Assembly (NCBI RefSeq): GCF_013403975.1
Contig: NZ_JABFDH010000005.1
Location: 1 to 64,000 of the forward strand
Direction of reading: 5' to 3'
Source of the DNA: Winogradskyella ursingii
GTDB taxonomy: Bacteria; Bacteroidota; Bacteroidia; Flavobacteriales; Flavobacteriaceae
Length of the DNA stretch: 64,000 bases
In this document: one piece after another, positions 44,616 to 54,421 of the stretch
Numbering within the stretch: position 1 is the stretch's first letter
Layout of the letters: every line of letters begins with the position of its first letter
Program-made: the position numbers and the translations under genes
Notes under the pieces: generated by a model
What the model saw: the letters and a program-made list of their open reading frames with translations, nothing else
Told to the model about the DNA's origin: nothing
The model's database searches: none

Positions 44616-46056
44616 ACTTCTTTCTCAACAGCGCCAATCCTATAAACATCAACAGACCATTTACGATTAAGATTTCAAAACCGATTTCATAACCGTTAAA
44701 CAGTTCCTTAGAATTGAGGTTTAAAACGTATGAAATCAATGGTGCTGCAATAGCGATGACCCAAACCCACTTGTCTTTTATTTGCGATTTGGTAATTAAA
44801 CCAAAAGCAAATAGACCCAATAGTGGGCCGTAAGTATATCCGGCTGCTTTAAATAACTCCCATATAACAGATACATCAGTAAAGATTACATCAAATAATA
44901 TGATGACCAATACTAAAATTACGCTAAAAAGAACATGGATTTTCTTTCGTGTTTTTTTCTGTTCAGCTTGAGGTTTTTTGTCGATCTCAATTATATCTAT
45001 ACAAAATGAAGTCGTCAGTGAAGTCAGTGCAGAATCGGCACTGGAATATGCAGCAGCAATTAGTCCTAACAAGAAAAATGCAGAAGTCACTACACCAATT
45101 TCTGGAAGCATGGCTATTGTCGGGAAAAGATCATCTTTTTTTGCTGTAATACCATTGGCCTCAGCATACTGAGTGAGCATTAAACCAAGCGCCATAAAAA
45201 GTAGGTTTACAAAAACGAGAACAATAGTAAATGAGACCATATTTTTCTGAGCCTCACGTAGGTTTTTGCAGGTCAGGTTTTTCTGCATCATATCCTGGTC
45301 TAAACCAGTCATGGTAATTGTGATGAAAATTCCTGAGAGAAAGCTTTTCCAAAAATATTGAGGATCGTTGACATCATCAAAAAAGAATGTTTTACTTAAA
45401 GCGCTATCTTTTACATTAGTCACAACTTCAGAAAAGGAATTCAAATCTAACGCAGAAGCCAAAAAAACAATCGTCACCACAACAGAAACTAACATAAACA
45501 ACGTCTGAAGCGTATCAGTAAAAATTATAGTCTTAATGCCACCTCTAAAAGTATAAAGCCAAATCAACCCAATGGTAATGATCACCGTTATAAGAAACGG
45601 AATTCCAAAGCGGTCAAAGATTAAAAGTTGAAGTACTTTGGCTACCAAAAACAATCTAAAAGATGCACCAACAGTACGAGAAATTAAAAACGCTACAGAT
45701 CCAGTTTTGTAGCTTACATTTCCAAAACGGTCTTTGAGGTAGGTGTAAATGCTAGTGAGATTGAGTCTGTAATATAATGGTAGTAATACAAATGCTATAA
45801 CCAAATAACCCAAAATATAGCCATACACTACTTGCATATATCCAAACTGTTTGGCTTCAACAGCTCCTGGTACAGAAATAAAGGTCACTCCAGATAGTGA
45901 TGCTCCAATCATTCCAAAGGCAACTAAATACCATGGAGCCGATTTATTTGCCTTAAAAAAAGCAGCATTTGAGTCTTCTTTACCAGTAAAATAGGATATG
46001 ACAATAAGGACGCCGAAATAAGCTGCGATTAATAATAGAATGGATAATGGGGTCAT
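44590..46056 (-). CDS. Sodium:solute symporter (SSS family)
   Basis: 488 residues, about 13 membrane helices. Features: FGMIGASLSGVTFISVPGAV in helix 2 (sodium-site region), LYYRLNLTSIYTYLKDRFG, FRGGIKTIIFTDTLQTLFML and GLIAAAYSSADSALTSLTTSF (helix 8-9 sodium-site Ser/Thr). Substrate not readable; SSS members move sugars, amino acids, carboxylates or others with sodium. Monocistronic; convergent with the CoA-binding gene by 26 bp. Confidence 0.92.
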   Translation of the reverse strand: MTPLSILLLIAAYFGVLIVISYFTGKEDSNAAFFKANKSAPWYLVAFGMIGASLSGVTFISVPGAVEAKQFGYMQVVYGYILGYLVIAFVLLPLYYRLNLTSIYTYLKDRFGNVSYKTGSVAFLISRTVGASFRLFLVAKVLQLLIFDRFGIPFLITVIITIGLIWLYTFRGGIKTIIFTDTLQTLFMLVSVVVTIVFLASALDLNSFSEVVTNVKDSALSKTFFFDDVNDPQYFWKSFLSGIFITITMTGLDQDMMQKNLTCKNLREAQKNMVSFTIVLVFVNLLFMALGLMLTQYAEANGITAKKDDLFPTIAMLPEIGVVTSAFFLLGLIAAAYSSADSALTSLTTSFCIDIIEIDKKPQAEQKKTRKKIHVLFSVILVLVIILFDVIFTDVSVIWELFKAAGYTYGPLLGLFAFGLITKSQIKDKWVWVIAIAAPLISYVLNLNSKELFNGYEIGFEILIVNGLLMFIGLALLRKKSNTDSLPA

Positions 46057-46091
46057 AAAATAATTTTTTAAGAAAATTTTATGAAAAATAG

Positions 46092-46099
46092 TACTTTTG
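46092..46099 (+). promoter_or_regulatory. Bacteroidota -7 box TACTTTTG
   Basis: Match to TAnnTTTG, 30 bp before the ATG at 46130. No good -33 TTG was found at the normal spacing. Confidence 0.5.
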
Positions 46100-46129
46100 C
46101 CATAATAAGCCTTAAAAATTAAACTAAAT

Positions 46130-49100
46130 ATGAAAAGAATTACACTGATCCTTACAGTAATCTTGGTGGGAACATTATCCTACGCTCAGGATTATAGAAC
46201 TTTAATAGCAGAAGGCACACACACGGTTGAATATATTAGCGAAGTTGCAGAACGTCATTTCGATACCGTAGGGAGAGAAAGAGGAACAGGCTTTAAACCA
46301 TTTAAACGTTGGCAGTATTTTGCTGAACGCGCAATGGACGAAACAGGAAAACTAAAATCACCAGAATTTTATTACAACGAACTTGAAGCTTACAATGCGA
46401 GAATGGTAGAGGAGGGTATTGCAGATAGAACAGTGGTAGGTACGTGGGAAGAAATGGGTCCAACCTATTGGAATGCAACTTCTGGTTATAATCCAGGTGT
46501 TGGGAGAATCACATCAATTGCCGTTGAGGATGGTGACATTAACCATATTATTGTTGGTGGTGAAACAGGTGGAGTATGGAGAACAATAGATGGTGGAACA
46601 AATTGGACCGTATTGACTGATAATTTAGCCAATATCGATGTGTATGCTTTGGCTATAGATCCGCTAGATAATTCAACTTATTATTGGGGTTCAAAAAGTG
46701 GTTCTATTTTTAAGTCTGTGGATAGTGGTGCAACTTGGACACTTCAAGGTAGTTTGCCTGGAGGTAATGTTAATAGAATACTTATACATCCAACAGATAA
46801 CTCAAAAATATATGCTAGTGCTGAGGGTGCAGGTCTTTATAAATCAACAAATAATGGTGTTACTTGGTCCATAATTACCAATGGAGCAACAAATGGATAC
46901 GATTTTGAGTTTAAACCTGGTGACCCTAATACCATATATGCTTCTGGAAATAATTTCTACATTTCTACAGATGGAGGCACAACTTTTACAGCTCCTGATG
47001 GCTTGAGTGCGTGGACTCAGGAATTTGAGAATGCCAATTCAGGCTGGACAACAGCATCTTCTAACCAAAACAATACAGTTAGTCCAAACACAGGCACTGG
47101 GATGGCACTTTTTTATGTTGGTAATTTTAATCAGCATAGGACTAAGTTGGTAACTCCTTCAATGGATTTAGGTGGTGCTGCCAGTCCAGAAGTTAAGTTC
47201 TCTTTTACAAATGTGAATTGGGCAGGCGATGTTGATGAGTTGAGAGTTTTTTACAAAACTTCTTCAGCCGGAAGTTGGGTGCAATTGGCGGAATATACTA
47301 CAGAATCAAACATATGGAACGATGTGACATTAGCTCTCCCTAATCCTACTGCTGATTATTATTTAGCCTTTGAGGGCACTTCAAAATGGGGAAGAGGCTT
47401 GACTCTAGATGATGTATCGATAGAAACTCCAAATAATGGTGTTATATTTTCAGACGGTTTTGAATCTTCACCTAATGAATTTTCATCAGGAGCTAAAATG
47501 ATCGGAGTTTCTGAAGATGATCCGAATGTTGTTTATGTAGTAGAGGCGGCTGGTGGTGCATTTGGAGCATTTCACAAATCTACCAATCAAGGTCAGAATT
47601 TTTCGAAATTAAATCACGCAAATAAAAATTATTTTGGCTACTCTTCAGACCCTGAAGATAGTAACGATGCAGGTCGTGGTCAAGCTCCAAGAGATATGGA
47701 TGTGGCAGTTAATCCAGATAATGCAAATGATGTACACATTGCGGGAATTAATACATGGCGTTCTACTGATGGAGGAACTAGTTTTAATATAACTTCCCAA
47801 TGGACGCCAAATAGTGCTAATGGACAAAATATTGGTTATTGCCATGCAGATATTGATTTATTAATGTTTGTGAAAGATGGAAATAATCCTAAACTATTTG
47901 TTGGATCGGATGGAGGTATTTATAAAGCAGAAAATCCTACGGTGATCAATAGTAATTACTACACCGATTTAACACCGGGATTAGGTATTAGACAATTTTA
48001 TAAAATTGGAATTAGCCAAACTAACCCTGTTATAGTTACTGGAGGTTCACAAGATAATGGATCGACAGTGCTAGGAGCAGACGGTGTCTGGAGAGATTGG
48101 TGGGGAGCAGACGGTATGGAAGGTTTTGTAGATAAAAACGATTCAAATCTTATCTATGGGACTTCTCAATTTGGTTCTTTTATAAAATCTTTTAACGGAG
48201 GAAATAGCGTATTTGGTATGGGACAACCAGATGGTAAAGGCGGACAAAATAACTGGAATTGGATTGTCCCTTTTGAGCAAGATCCAACAGTTCAGAATAC
48301 GCTTTATTGTGCTTTTGATTTAGTCTATAAATCAACAAATGGAGGAAATTCATGGACTACAATATCACCAGATTTTAACGCGAGTATAGATCATTTAAAA
48401 ATTGCACCAAGCAATAATCAATATATGTATTTGGCAATAAATGGTGCGTTTTGGTATACCATAAGTGGTGGTAGCGTATGGAGACAATCAGGATTAGACT
48501 TAAATGGAGGAAGAATAAATCAAATCGCTGTACACCCAACCGATCCAGGCAAGGTGGCAATTGCTACGACAAATAGCGATAAAGTTTATGTGAGTACAAA
48601 TAATGGTGCAACGTGGACATCTATGCGCTTTGATTTACCAAATTTTTCCGCGCAAGCATTAGCGTGGCAAGATAATGGTGAAGACGGACTGTATGTGGGC
48701 ATGAATTACGGAATTTATTATACCGATAACAGTTTAGGAAATACTTGGGCGCCCTTTAGTAATGGATTGCCTAACGTAAGAATTAATGAGTTGGAGATAA
48801 ATACGGCCGACGATAAAATATACGCAGCTACCTATGGAAGAGGTCTCTGGAGATCAGATATTTATAATCCGGCACTCAGTGTAAATGATTTTAATATCCA
48901 AGATTTGTCGATGTATCCTAATCCTGGTAATGATGAAATTAATTTGAAATGGAATCAATCTGAAGATGTAAGTGTTAAGATTTATAACACACTTGGTAAA
49001 TTAATGTTTTACACAAAAAAGGTGAACTTACAAAATGGGCTAAAAATTAATACTTCGGCCTACGGATCAGGTATGTATTTTGTAAAATTGAATACTACAA

Positions 49101-49135
49101 AAGGAGAAGTGACTAAGAAACTTATTCTTAATTAA
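46130..49135 (+). CDS. Sortilin/BNR-repeat T9SS-secreted protein with inserted lectin-like domain
   Basis: 1,001 residues. Signal peptide ILTVILVGTLSYAQ. The N-terminal part and everything from ~440 to ~900 is a beta-propeller of VPS10/sortilin-like BNR turns (GGVWRTIDGGTNWTVL, IFKSVDSGATWTLQ, VYVSTNNGATWTSM). Residues about 290-436 are a MAM/jelly-roll-like insert (EFENANSGWTTASSNQN, KLVTPSMDLGG, RGLTLDDVSI) between two blades. The C-terminus (YPNPGNDEINLKWNQ to KLILN, about 925-1001) is a T9SS type A tail. Surface or extracellular glycan- or protein-binding role inferred; related sequences resemble secreted glycosidase-like sortilins. Confidence 0.88.
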   Translation: MKRITLILTVILVGTLSYAQDYRTLIAEGTHTVEYISEVAERHFDTVGRERGTGFKPFKRWQYFAERAMDETGKLKSPEFYYNELEAYNARMVEEGIADRTVVGTWEEMGPTYWNATSGYNPGVGRITSIAVEDGDINHIIVGGETGGVWRTIDGGTNWTVLTDNLANIDVYALAIDPLDNSTYYWGSKSGSIFKSVDSGATWTLQGSLPGGNVNRILIHPTDNSKIYASAEGAGLYKSTNNGVTWSIITNGATNGYDFEFKPGDPNTIYASGNNFYISTDGGTTFTAPDGLSAWTQEFENANSGWTTASSNQNNTVSPNTGTGMALFYVGNFNQHRTKLVTPSMDLGGAASPEVKFSFTNVNWAGDVDELRVFYKTSSAGSWVQLAEYTTESNIWNDVTLALPNPTADYYLAFEGTSKWGRGLTLDDVSIETPNNGVIFSDGFESSPNEFSSGAKMIGVSEDDPNVVYVVEAAGGAFGAFHKSTNQGQNFSKLNHANKNYFGYSSDPEDSNDAGRGQAPRDMDVAVNPDNANDVHIAGINTWRSTDGGTSFNITSQWTPNSANGQNIGYCHADIDLLMFVKDGNNPKLFVGSDGGIYKAENPTVINSNYYTDLTPGLGIRQFYKIGISQTNPVIVTGGSQDNGSTVLGADGVWRDWWGADGMEGFVDKNDSNLIYGTSQFGSFIKSFNGGNSVFGMGQPDGKGGQNNWNWIVPFEQDPTVQNTLYCAFDLVYKSTNGGNSWTTISPDFNASIDHLKIAPSNNQYMYLAINGAFWYTISGGSVWRQSGLDLNGGRINQIAVHPTDPGKVAIATTNSDKVYVSTNNGATWTSMRFDLPNFSAQALAWQDNGEDGLYVGMNYGIYYTDNSLGNTWAPFSNGLPNVRINELEINTADDKIYAATYGRGLWRSDIYNPALSVNDFNIQDLSMYPNPGNDEINLKWNQSEDVSVKIYNTLGKLMFYTKKVNLQNGLKINTSAYGSGMYFVKLNTTKGEVTKKLILN

Positions 49136-49157
49136 TCTCTATAATCATATTTAAATG

Positions 49158-49193
49158 AATCCAATTGTAGTTCTTCTGCAATTGGATTTTTTT
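49158..49193 (+). terminator. Terminator of the sortilin-like gene
   Basis: AATCCAATTG / CAATTGGATT, 11-base loop, then eight or so T. 22 bp past the stop codon. Confidence 0.85.
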
Positions 49194-49221
49194 ATGCTCA
49201 AAATTAAGTAACTTCGTAATC

Positions 49222-49839
49222 ATGGAATTTTCATCTAAATTATTGGAAAATGCAGTTAACGAAATGTCGCAATTGCCAGGTATTGGTAAACGAACGGCAT
49301 TGAGATTAGTCTTGCATATGCTGCGCCAACCAGAAGAGCAGACCTATCAATTGGCAAATGCCCTGAGCAAAGTGCGAGCAGAAATTAATTTCTGTAAATC
49401 GTGCCATAATATAAGCGACGATATACTTTGCGAAATATGTCGAAACCCAAACCGAAATAGAGCACTAATTTGTGTGGTTGAAGATATGAGAGATGTAATG
49501 GCTATTGAAAATACCAGCTCATTTAAAGGTCTGTACCACGTGTTAGGAGGTAAAATATCACCGATGGATGGCATAGGACCACAGGATTTAAACATAAATA
49601 CTTTGGTGAATAAAGTGAAGGAGGGAGAGGTTAAAGAATTGATTTTTGCAATGAGTCCAACAATGGAAGGTGACACAACAAATTTTTACATTTTTAGACA
49701 AATCCAAGATTATAAAGTGACCACCTCAACAATTGCTAGAGGTGTAGCAGCAGGAAACGAACTTGAATACACAGATGAAATCACGTTGGGTCGCAGTATT
49801 ATAGACAGAGTGCCTTTTGAAACCTCACTAAAGTCCTAA
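49222..49839 (+). CDS. recR: Recombination protein RecR
   Basis: 205 residues, standard length. N-terminal helix-hairpin-helix ([17 protein letters not shown]), zinc finger [18 protein letters not shown] (four Cys), then the Toprim domain ([20 protein letters not shown], with the acidic catalytic-like residues) and C-terminal [18 protein letters not shown]. Part of the RecFOR pathway that loads RecA at gaps. Followed 6 bp later by a glycosyltransferase, so cotranscription is likely. Confidence 0.96.
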   Translation: MEFSSKLLENAVNEMSQLPGIGKRTALRLVLHMLRQPEEQTYQLANALSKVRAEINFCKSCHNISDDILCEICRNPNRNRALICVVEDMRDVMAIENTSSFKGLYHVLGGKISPMDGIGPQDLNINTLVNKVKEGEVKELIFAMSPTMEGDTTNFYIFRQIQDYKVTTSTIARGVAAGNELEYTDEITLGRSIIDRVPFETSLKS

Positions 49840-49845
49840 ACTATT

Positions 49846-50946
49846 TTGAAGCTATCTGTTATTGTTCTCAATTATAATGTGCGCTATTTTCTGGAGCTTT
49901 GCCTCCAGAGTGTTCAAGACGCACTCAAGTCCATTGAGGCAGAAATTATAGTGGTCGACAATAGCTCCTCTGATGATAGTTGCGAAATGGTGAAAGAGCG
50001 ATTTCCCGAAGTAAAATTAATAGAAAATACACAAAATTTAGGATTCTCGAAAGGGAATAATATAGGAGTGGCAGAGTCTAAGGGCGAATACATTTGCATA
50101 CTTAATCCGGATACTGTTATTGCCGAAGATACTTTTATTCAAATCCTTGAATTTGCTAAAAGTAAATCTAACTTCGGTATAGTGGGCTGTCAATTAATTG
50201 ATGGAACGGGAAAATTTCTCCCTGAAAGTAAAAGACATATACCTACAGCAAAGATTGCATTCCAAAAAATGATGGGCAAGTCCGACCATTATTACAATCG
50301 AAATATTGAAAATGATGATGTGGGCAAAACCGACATTTTAGTTGGTGCATTTATGATGTTAAGACGTGATGTTTATAATGAAGTCGGTGGTTTTGACGAA
50401 GATTATTTTATGTATGGAGAGGATATCGATTTATCCTTTAAAATATTGAAAGCAGGATATAGCAATTTTTATTTTGGTAAAACATCCATTATCCATTTTA
50501 AAGGAGAGAGTACCTTCAAAGATAAAGTATATGCTAAACGATTTTACCAAGCTATGGCTATTTTTTACAGAAAACATTTTGAACGAAATTCGCTCTTTAC
50601 GGCAATGGTAAAACTAGCAATAAAGGTTGGGTCTCAGAAGGGGAAATCCATTCCAAAATTGAAGAAAATAAAAATTAAAAAATCTATTCTAGTTTCCAAC
50701 GGAAATTTTGAGACAATGACTTCAAAATTACAGCAACCGTTTACTCAGGTTTCTAGATTACCTGAAATCTCAGAAAACTCCCAAGTTGTTCTAGACGCAA
50801 ATCATCTTGGTTATAAGGCAATCATCGAATATATGAAATCGAGTGACACTTCAAAATCTATTTCATATAGGATTTTGCCAAAAAATAGTACATTTATCAT
50901 CGGAAGTGATAGCAGCGTCCAAAGAGGCGAAGTGCTCCATTTCTGA
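49846..50946 (+). CDS. Glycosyltransferase family 2
   Basis: 366 residues starting at TTG (49846), accepted because SVIVLNYNVRYFLELC, the conserved first strand, follows at once and no ATG is available upstream in frame. GT-A fold: VVDNSSSDDS, LGFSKGNNIGV, CILNPDTVI (NPD in place of DxD) and GFDEDYFMYGEDIDLSFK (catalytic ED). The C-terminal ~100 residues are an added helical tail rich in Lys (KLKKIKIKKSI). Similar to rhamnosyl/N-acetyl-galactosamine type GT2 enzymes of envelope polysaccharide, substrate unknown. Just after recR. Confidence 0.9.
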   Translation: MKLSVIVLNYNVRYFLELCLQSVQDALKSIEAEIIVVDNSSSDDSCEMVKERFPEVKLIENTQNLGFSKGNNIGVAESKGEYICILNPDTVIAEDTFIQILEFAKSKSNFGIVGCQLIDGTGKFLPESKRHIPTAKIAFQKMMGKSDHYYNRNIENDDVGKTDILVGAFMMLRRDVYNEVGGFDEDYFMYGEDIDLSFKILKAGYSNFYFGKTSIIHFKGESTFKDKVYAKRFYQAMAIFYRKHFERNSLFTAMVKLAIKVGSQKGKSIPKLKKIKIKKSILVSNGNFETMTSKLQQPFTQVSRLPEISENSQVVLDANHLGYKAIIEYMKSSDTSKSISYRILPKNSTFIIGSDSSVQRGEVLHF

Positions 50947-50990
50947 TGATTTAAATTGAATAAAATTCAGTAAAACAAGTGTTTTTTTAC

Positions 50991-50998
50991 TAATTTTG
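50991..50998 (+). promoter_or_regulatory. Bacteroidota -7 box TAATTTTG
   Basis: TAnnTTTG match 37 bp before the ATG of the E2 gene. No TTG at standard distance upstream. Confidence 0.5.
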
Positions 50999-51035
50999 CA
51001 GTCAATTATACAATAAAGACCTTCAAATTATAGAT

Positions 51036-52388
51036 ATGGCAAAGTTTGAACTTAAGTTACCTAAGATGGGAGAGAGTGTTGCAGAAGCAACGATTACCTC
51101 TTGGCTCAAAGAAGTTGGAGATACCATTGAGGCCGATGAAGCTGTTTTGGAAATCGCTACCGATAAAGTAGATAGTGAAGTACCAAGTGAGGTGGACGGA
51201 GTATTGGTTGAAAAATTATTTAATGCAGACGACGTAGTTCAAGTGGGTCAAACCATAGCTATTATTGAAACCGACGGTGATAATAACGGCGAAGTTGAAG
51301 AAAAGAAGGTAGAAGAGAAAGAAGAGTCACAAACTGACGTACAACCGCCAAAAGAAGCTGCAGAAATTACACAATCTGTAACTGCTGCCAAAGAAACCAC
51401 TGAGCCAATTACATCTTCTGGAGAGCGTTTTTATTCACCTTTAGTGCGAAATATCGCGAAACAAGAAGGGATTTCTCAATCTGAATTAGATAGTATTGAC
51501 GGGACTGGGAAAGATGGTCGTGTAACTAAGAATGATATTTTAGGATACGTAGAATCTCGTGGTAATGAGAAACCACAAGAATCCATTTCACCTGCAGTTC
51601 CAGCTCAAAAAACACATATTCAACAACCCGTAAAAGATAAAAATTCAGAAAAACCAACTGTAGCTCCTAAAAGTTCAGGTGAAGACGAAATCATAGAAAT
51701 GTCCAGAATGGGCAAGCTCATTTCAAAGCACATGGTAGATTCTGTTCAGACTTCTGCACATGTACAATCGTTCATTGAAGCAGATGTTACTAATATTTGG
51801 AATTGGAGAAACAAGCACAAAGAAAGCTTTAAAAAGCGTGAAGGAGAGAACCTAACCTTTACGCCAATATTTATGGAGGCTGTGGCGAAAGCCATTAGGG
51901 ATTTCCCGATGATTAATATTTCCGTGCAAGGTGATACAGTAATTAAAAAGAAACATATCAATTTAGGTATGGCTGCTGCATTGGGAGATGGTAATTTAAT
52001 TGTACCTGTAATCAGAGATGCAGATCAATTGAATTTATTGGGTATGGCTAAAAAAGTGAATGATCTAGCCAAAAGGGCCAGAGAAAATAAATTAAGTCCT
52101 GACGACATTCAGGGTGGAACTTACACTGTAACCAATGTGGGTACTTTTGGCAGTATTATGGGTACACCAATTATTAACCAGCCGCAAGTTGCCATTTTAG
52201 CATTAGGTGCCATTAGAAAAGTACCAGCTGTTATAGAAACGCCAGAAGGAGATTTTATAGGCATTCGTTATAAAATGTTTTTATCTCATTCTTACGACCA
52301 TAGAGTTGTCAATGGTGCACTTGGTGGGCAGTTTGTAAAAGCCGTTAAAGATTATTTAGAAGCTTGGGATGTGAATCGAGAGATTTAA
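51036..52388 (+). CDS. Dihydrolipoamide acyltransferase E2 of a 2-oxo acid dehydrogenase complex
   Basis: 450 residues. One lipoyl domain (about 1-78) with lipoyl-Lys in EIATDKVDSEV, a flexible Glu/Pro/Gln linker (80-125), peripheral subunit-binding domain (SPLVRNIAKQEGISQSELDS, about 130-165), second linker, then the catalytic domain (about 215-450) with MAAALGDGNLIVPVI and the active-site SHSYDHRVVNGALGGQF (His and Asp). The ATDKVDSEVPS lipoyl context suits the branched-chain (BCKDH/bkd) branch; E1 and E3 are not adjacent. Confidence 0.92.
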   Translation: MAKFELKLPKMGESVAEATITSWLKEVGDTIEADEAVLEIATDKVDSEVPSEVDGVLVEKLFNADDVVQVGQTIAIIETDGDNNGEVEEKKVEEKEESQTDVQPPKEAAEITQSVTAAKETTEPITSSGERFYSPLVRNIAKQEGISQSELDSIDGTGKDGRVTKNDILGYVESRGNEKPQESISPAVPAQKTHIQQPVKDKNSEKPTVAPKSSGEDEIIEMSRMGKLISKHMVDSVQTSAHVQSFIEADVTNIWNWRNKHKESFKKREGENLTFTPIFMEAVAKAIRDFPMINISVQGDTVIKKKHINLGMAAALGDGNLIVPVIRDADQLNLLGMAKKVNDLAKRARENKLSPDDIQGGTYTVTNVGTFGSIMGTPIINQPQVAILALGAIRKVPAVIETPEGDFIGIRYKMFLSHSYDHRVVNGALGGQFVKAVKDYLEAWDVNREI

Positions 52389-52455
52389 TGCTAAAATAGA
52401 GTTATTACTAAAACCCGATAATTTGCGGGTTGATTTAGTAACTTACAACGAAAAT

Positions 52456-52489
52456 AAAAAGCACAATTTTTAGGACTGTGCTTTTTTTG
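52456..52489 (+). terminator. Terminator of the E2 gene
   Basis: AAAGCACA / TGTGCTTT with an 11-base loop and T-run, about 70 bp after the stop. Confidence 0.85.
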
Positions 52490-52593
52490 TTTTTAAAATG
52501 TCAAATCTATCAGAGCTAATACTCTTTGGGTTTATCATAAACTTAAAGATCAAGTTCAAAATAACTAATTACCTTTACAATAAGAAAGTAAAT

Positions 52594-53370
52594 ATGCAAC
52601 TCAATTTAAACAAACCCATCTGTTTTTTCGATTTGGAAACAACAGGCATCAATATTTCAAAAGACCGAATTGTAGAAATCTCAATTCTAAAAATTTATCC
52701 AGACGGAAAGGAGGATAGCAAAACCTGGATTGTAAATCCTGAAATGCCAATTCCAGCAGAGGTAACAGCCATTCATGGTATTTCCGATGCAGATGTGGCT
52801 GATAAACCAACATTTAAAGAGCTCTCAAAAGAAATTTACAATATGATTAAGGATTCGGATTTAGGAGGTTTTAATTCCAACCGTTTCGATATTCCGCTTT
52901 TGGCAGAGGAAATGCTACGAGCAGAAATAGATTTTGACATGAAGGGTAGACAGTCCGTAGATGTGCAAACCATTTTTCACAAAATGGAGCAACGTACGCT
53001 AAGTGCAGCATACAAATTTTACTGCGATAAAAACTTAGATGATGCACACAGTGCAGAAGCTGACACCAAAGCAACTTATGAAGTTTTAAAAGCACAATTA
53101 GATAAGTACGAGTCATTAGAAAATGACACTAAGTTTTTAGCGGAATTTAGCTCTCGTAAAAAATTCGCTGATTTTGCTGGCTTCTTGATTTTTAATAAAA
53201 AAGGAGAAGAATGCTTTTCGTTTGGTAAGCATAAAGGCAAACGTGTTTTGGACGTGATGGAGCAGGAGCCAGGTTATTTTGGGTGGTTGCTTAATGCAGA
53301 TTTTCCGCTTTATACCAAAAAAGTATTGACAGCGATTAAGCTGAGACAATTTAATAATAAATTAAGCTAA
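52594..53370 (+). CDS. DnaQ-like 3'-5' exonuclease with DUF3820-type tail
   Basis: 258 residues from the ATG at 52594. An upstream ATG at 52498 lies within the terminator's T-run context and codes for an unlikely leader, so the later start is chosen. DEDDh nuclease: Exo I FFDLETTGINISKDRIVEIS, Exo II GFNSNRFDIPLL, Exo III DDAHSAEADTKATYEVL (His then Asp). The C-terminal 45 residues FGKHKGKRVLDVMEQEPGY to WLLNADF match the DUF3820-like domain common in bacterial exonuclease proteins. Role in DNA repair or processing. Confidence 0.9.
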   Translation: MQLNLNKPICFFDLETTGINISKDRIVEISILKIYPDGKEDSKTWIVNPEMPIPAEVTAIHGISDADVADKPTFKELSKEIYNMIKDSDLGGFNSNRFDIPLLAEEMLRAEIDFDMKGRQSVDVQTIFHKMEQRTLSAAYKFYCDKNLDDAHSAEADTKATYEVLKAQLDKYESLENDTKFLAEFSSRKKFADFAGFLIFNKKGEECFSFGKHKGKRVLDVMEQEPGYFGWLLNADFPLYTKKVLTAIKLRQFNNKLS

Positions 53371-53375
53371 TTATT

Positions 53376-53400
53376 GTCATTTCTACCTACGGCAGAATCC
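53376..53400 (+). repeat. Decayed REP-like copy
   Basis: GTCATTTCTACCTACGGCAG followed by AATCC resembles the 24-bp element at 19968-19991 with several mismatches and a broken stem. Between the exonuclease and FAH genes. Confidence 0.4.
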
Positions 53401-53467
53401 ACAAATTAGGAATTAATGTTTAACGAAATTGATTTCGCATCAAGTGCGGAAGAACAAATATATTGTC

Positions 53468-54079
53468 ATGAAACTAATCTGCATAGGTCGCAATTACACC
53501 GACCACATAAAAGAGCTAGAAAACGAAAAACCAACAGATCCTGTTGTGTTTATCAAGCCAGATACTGCCATACTGCTAAAAAAACAACCGTTTTTTATAC
53601 CTGATTTTTCGGATGATGTGCATCATGAGGTTGAAGTTTTGATAAAAATCAATAGAGTTGGCAAGTATATAGACAAAAAATTCGCACATAAATATTATGA
53701 TGAAATCGGGCTCGGAATCGACTTCACTGCGCGTGATCTTCAAAAGCAATTAAAGGAAAAAGGACTACCATGGGAAAAGTCCAAAAGCTTTGATGGTGCT
53801 GCTGTTATTGGAAAATGGTTGTCAAAATCCAAATTTAAGGATGTTAACGATATCAACTTCAGTTTAAAGAAAAACGAGGAGGTCGTTCAATCTGCAAATA
53901 CAGAATTAATGCTATGGAAAATCGATGAACTTGTAGAATATGTGTCAAAATATTTCACTTTAAAAATTGGAGATATTATCTTTACAGGAACACCAGCAGG
54001 TGTTGGTAAAGTTTTTGCAGATGACAGGTTAACAGGATACATTGAAAATGACGAAATGTTTTCCATAAAAATTAAATAA
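53468..54079 (+). CDS. Fumarylacetoacetate hydrolase family protein
   Basis: 203 residues from the ATG at 53468 (MKLICIGRNY). FAH fold with RNYTDHIKELEN, metal ligands from HHEVEVLIKINRV (Glu, Glu), the Asp in GLGIDFTARDLQKQL, and the final IIFTGTPAGVGKV signature. Hydrolysing a C-C bond or acting as an oxaloacetate tautomerase/acylpyruvase are both possible; the short, single-domain size suits the YcgM-like acylpyruvase group. Ends one base before the Hpt gene starts, so translation is coupled. Confidence 0.88.
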   Translation: MKLICIGRNYTDHIKELENEKPTDPVVFIKPDTAILLKKQPFFIPDFSDDVHHEVEVLIKINRVGKYIDKKFAHKYYDEIGLGIDFTARDLQKQLKEKGLPWEKSKSFDGAAVIGKWLSKSKFKDVNDINFSLKKNEEVVQSANTELMLWKIDELVEYVSKYFTLKIGDIIFTGTPAGVGKVFADDRLTGYIENDEMFSIKIK

Positions 54080-54421
54080 ATGCCACAACATTACAAATTG
54101 CATCGCGTTCGCGAAATGGCCGATAACGATGAAGATTTCGTAGCAGCATTAGCAGCCGCTTTTATTGAAGAAGTTCCAGAAGATGCGGCGCGACTTAAGA
54201 AAGCTGTTCCAGCCAAAGATTTCCAAGAAACCTATCAGGCAGCTCATAAAATGAAACCCACCATTGATTTGTTCGAGCTAAGTGTATATGACGAATTAAT
54301 AAAAATACAGGATTGGGGTAAATTTGAGCAAACGGACAATAACGTTGATCAAGAATTGCAAGTGCTCTTACAGGGAGTAGAAGATGCTACAAATGAGATG
54401 AAATCAGATTTCGGGCTATAA
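54080..54421 (+). CDS. Hpt-domain-like phosphotransfer protein
   Basis: 113 residues, all-helical. The phosphoacceptor helix QAAHKMKPTIDLFEL carries His (about residue 57) with the AHKMKPT context of stand-alone HPt modules; a preceding DFVAALAAAFIEEVPED helix completes the bundle. No kinase or response regulator lies adjacent, so the partner must be encoded elsewhere. It starts immediately after the FAH stop and overlaps cinA by one base (TAATG), so three unrelated genes are coupled. Confidence 0.78.
   Translation: MPQHYKLHRVREMADNDEDFVAALAAAFIEEVPEDAARLKKAVPAKDFQETYQAAHKMKPTIDLFELSVYDELIKIQDWGKFEQTDNNVDQELQVLLQGVEDATNEMKSDFGL

Noticed and set aside
53429-53467. TTG start adding 13 residues to the FAH protein
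   Set aside because: MKLICIGRNY at 53468 matches the family start.
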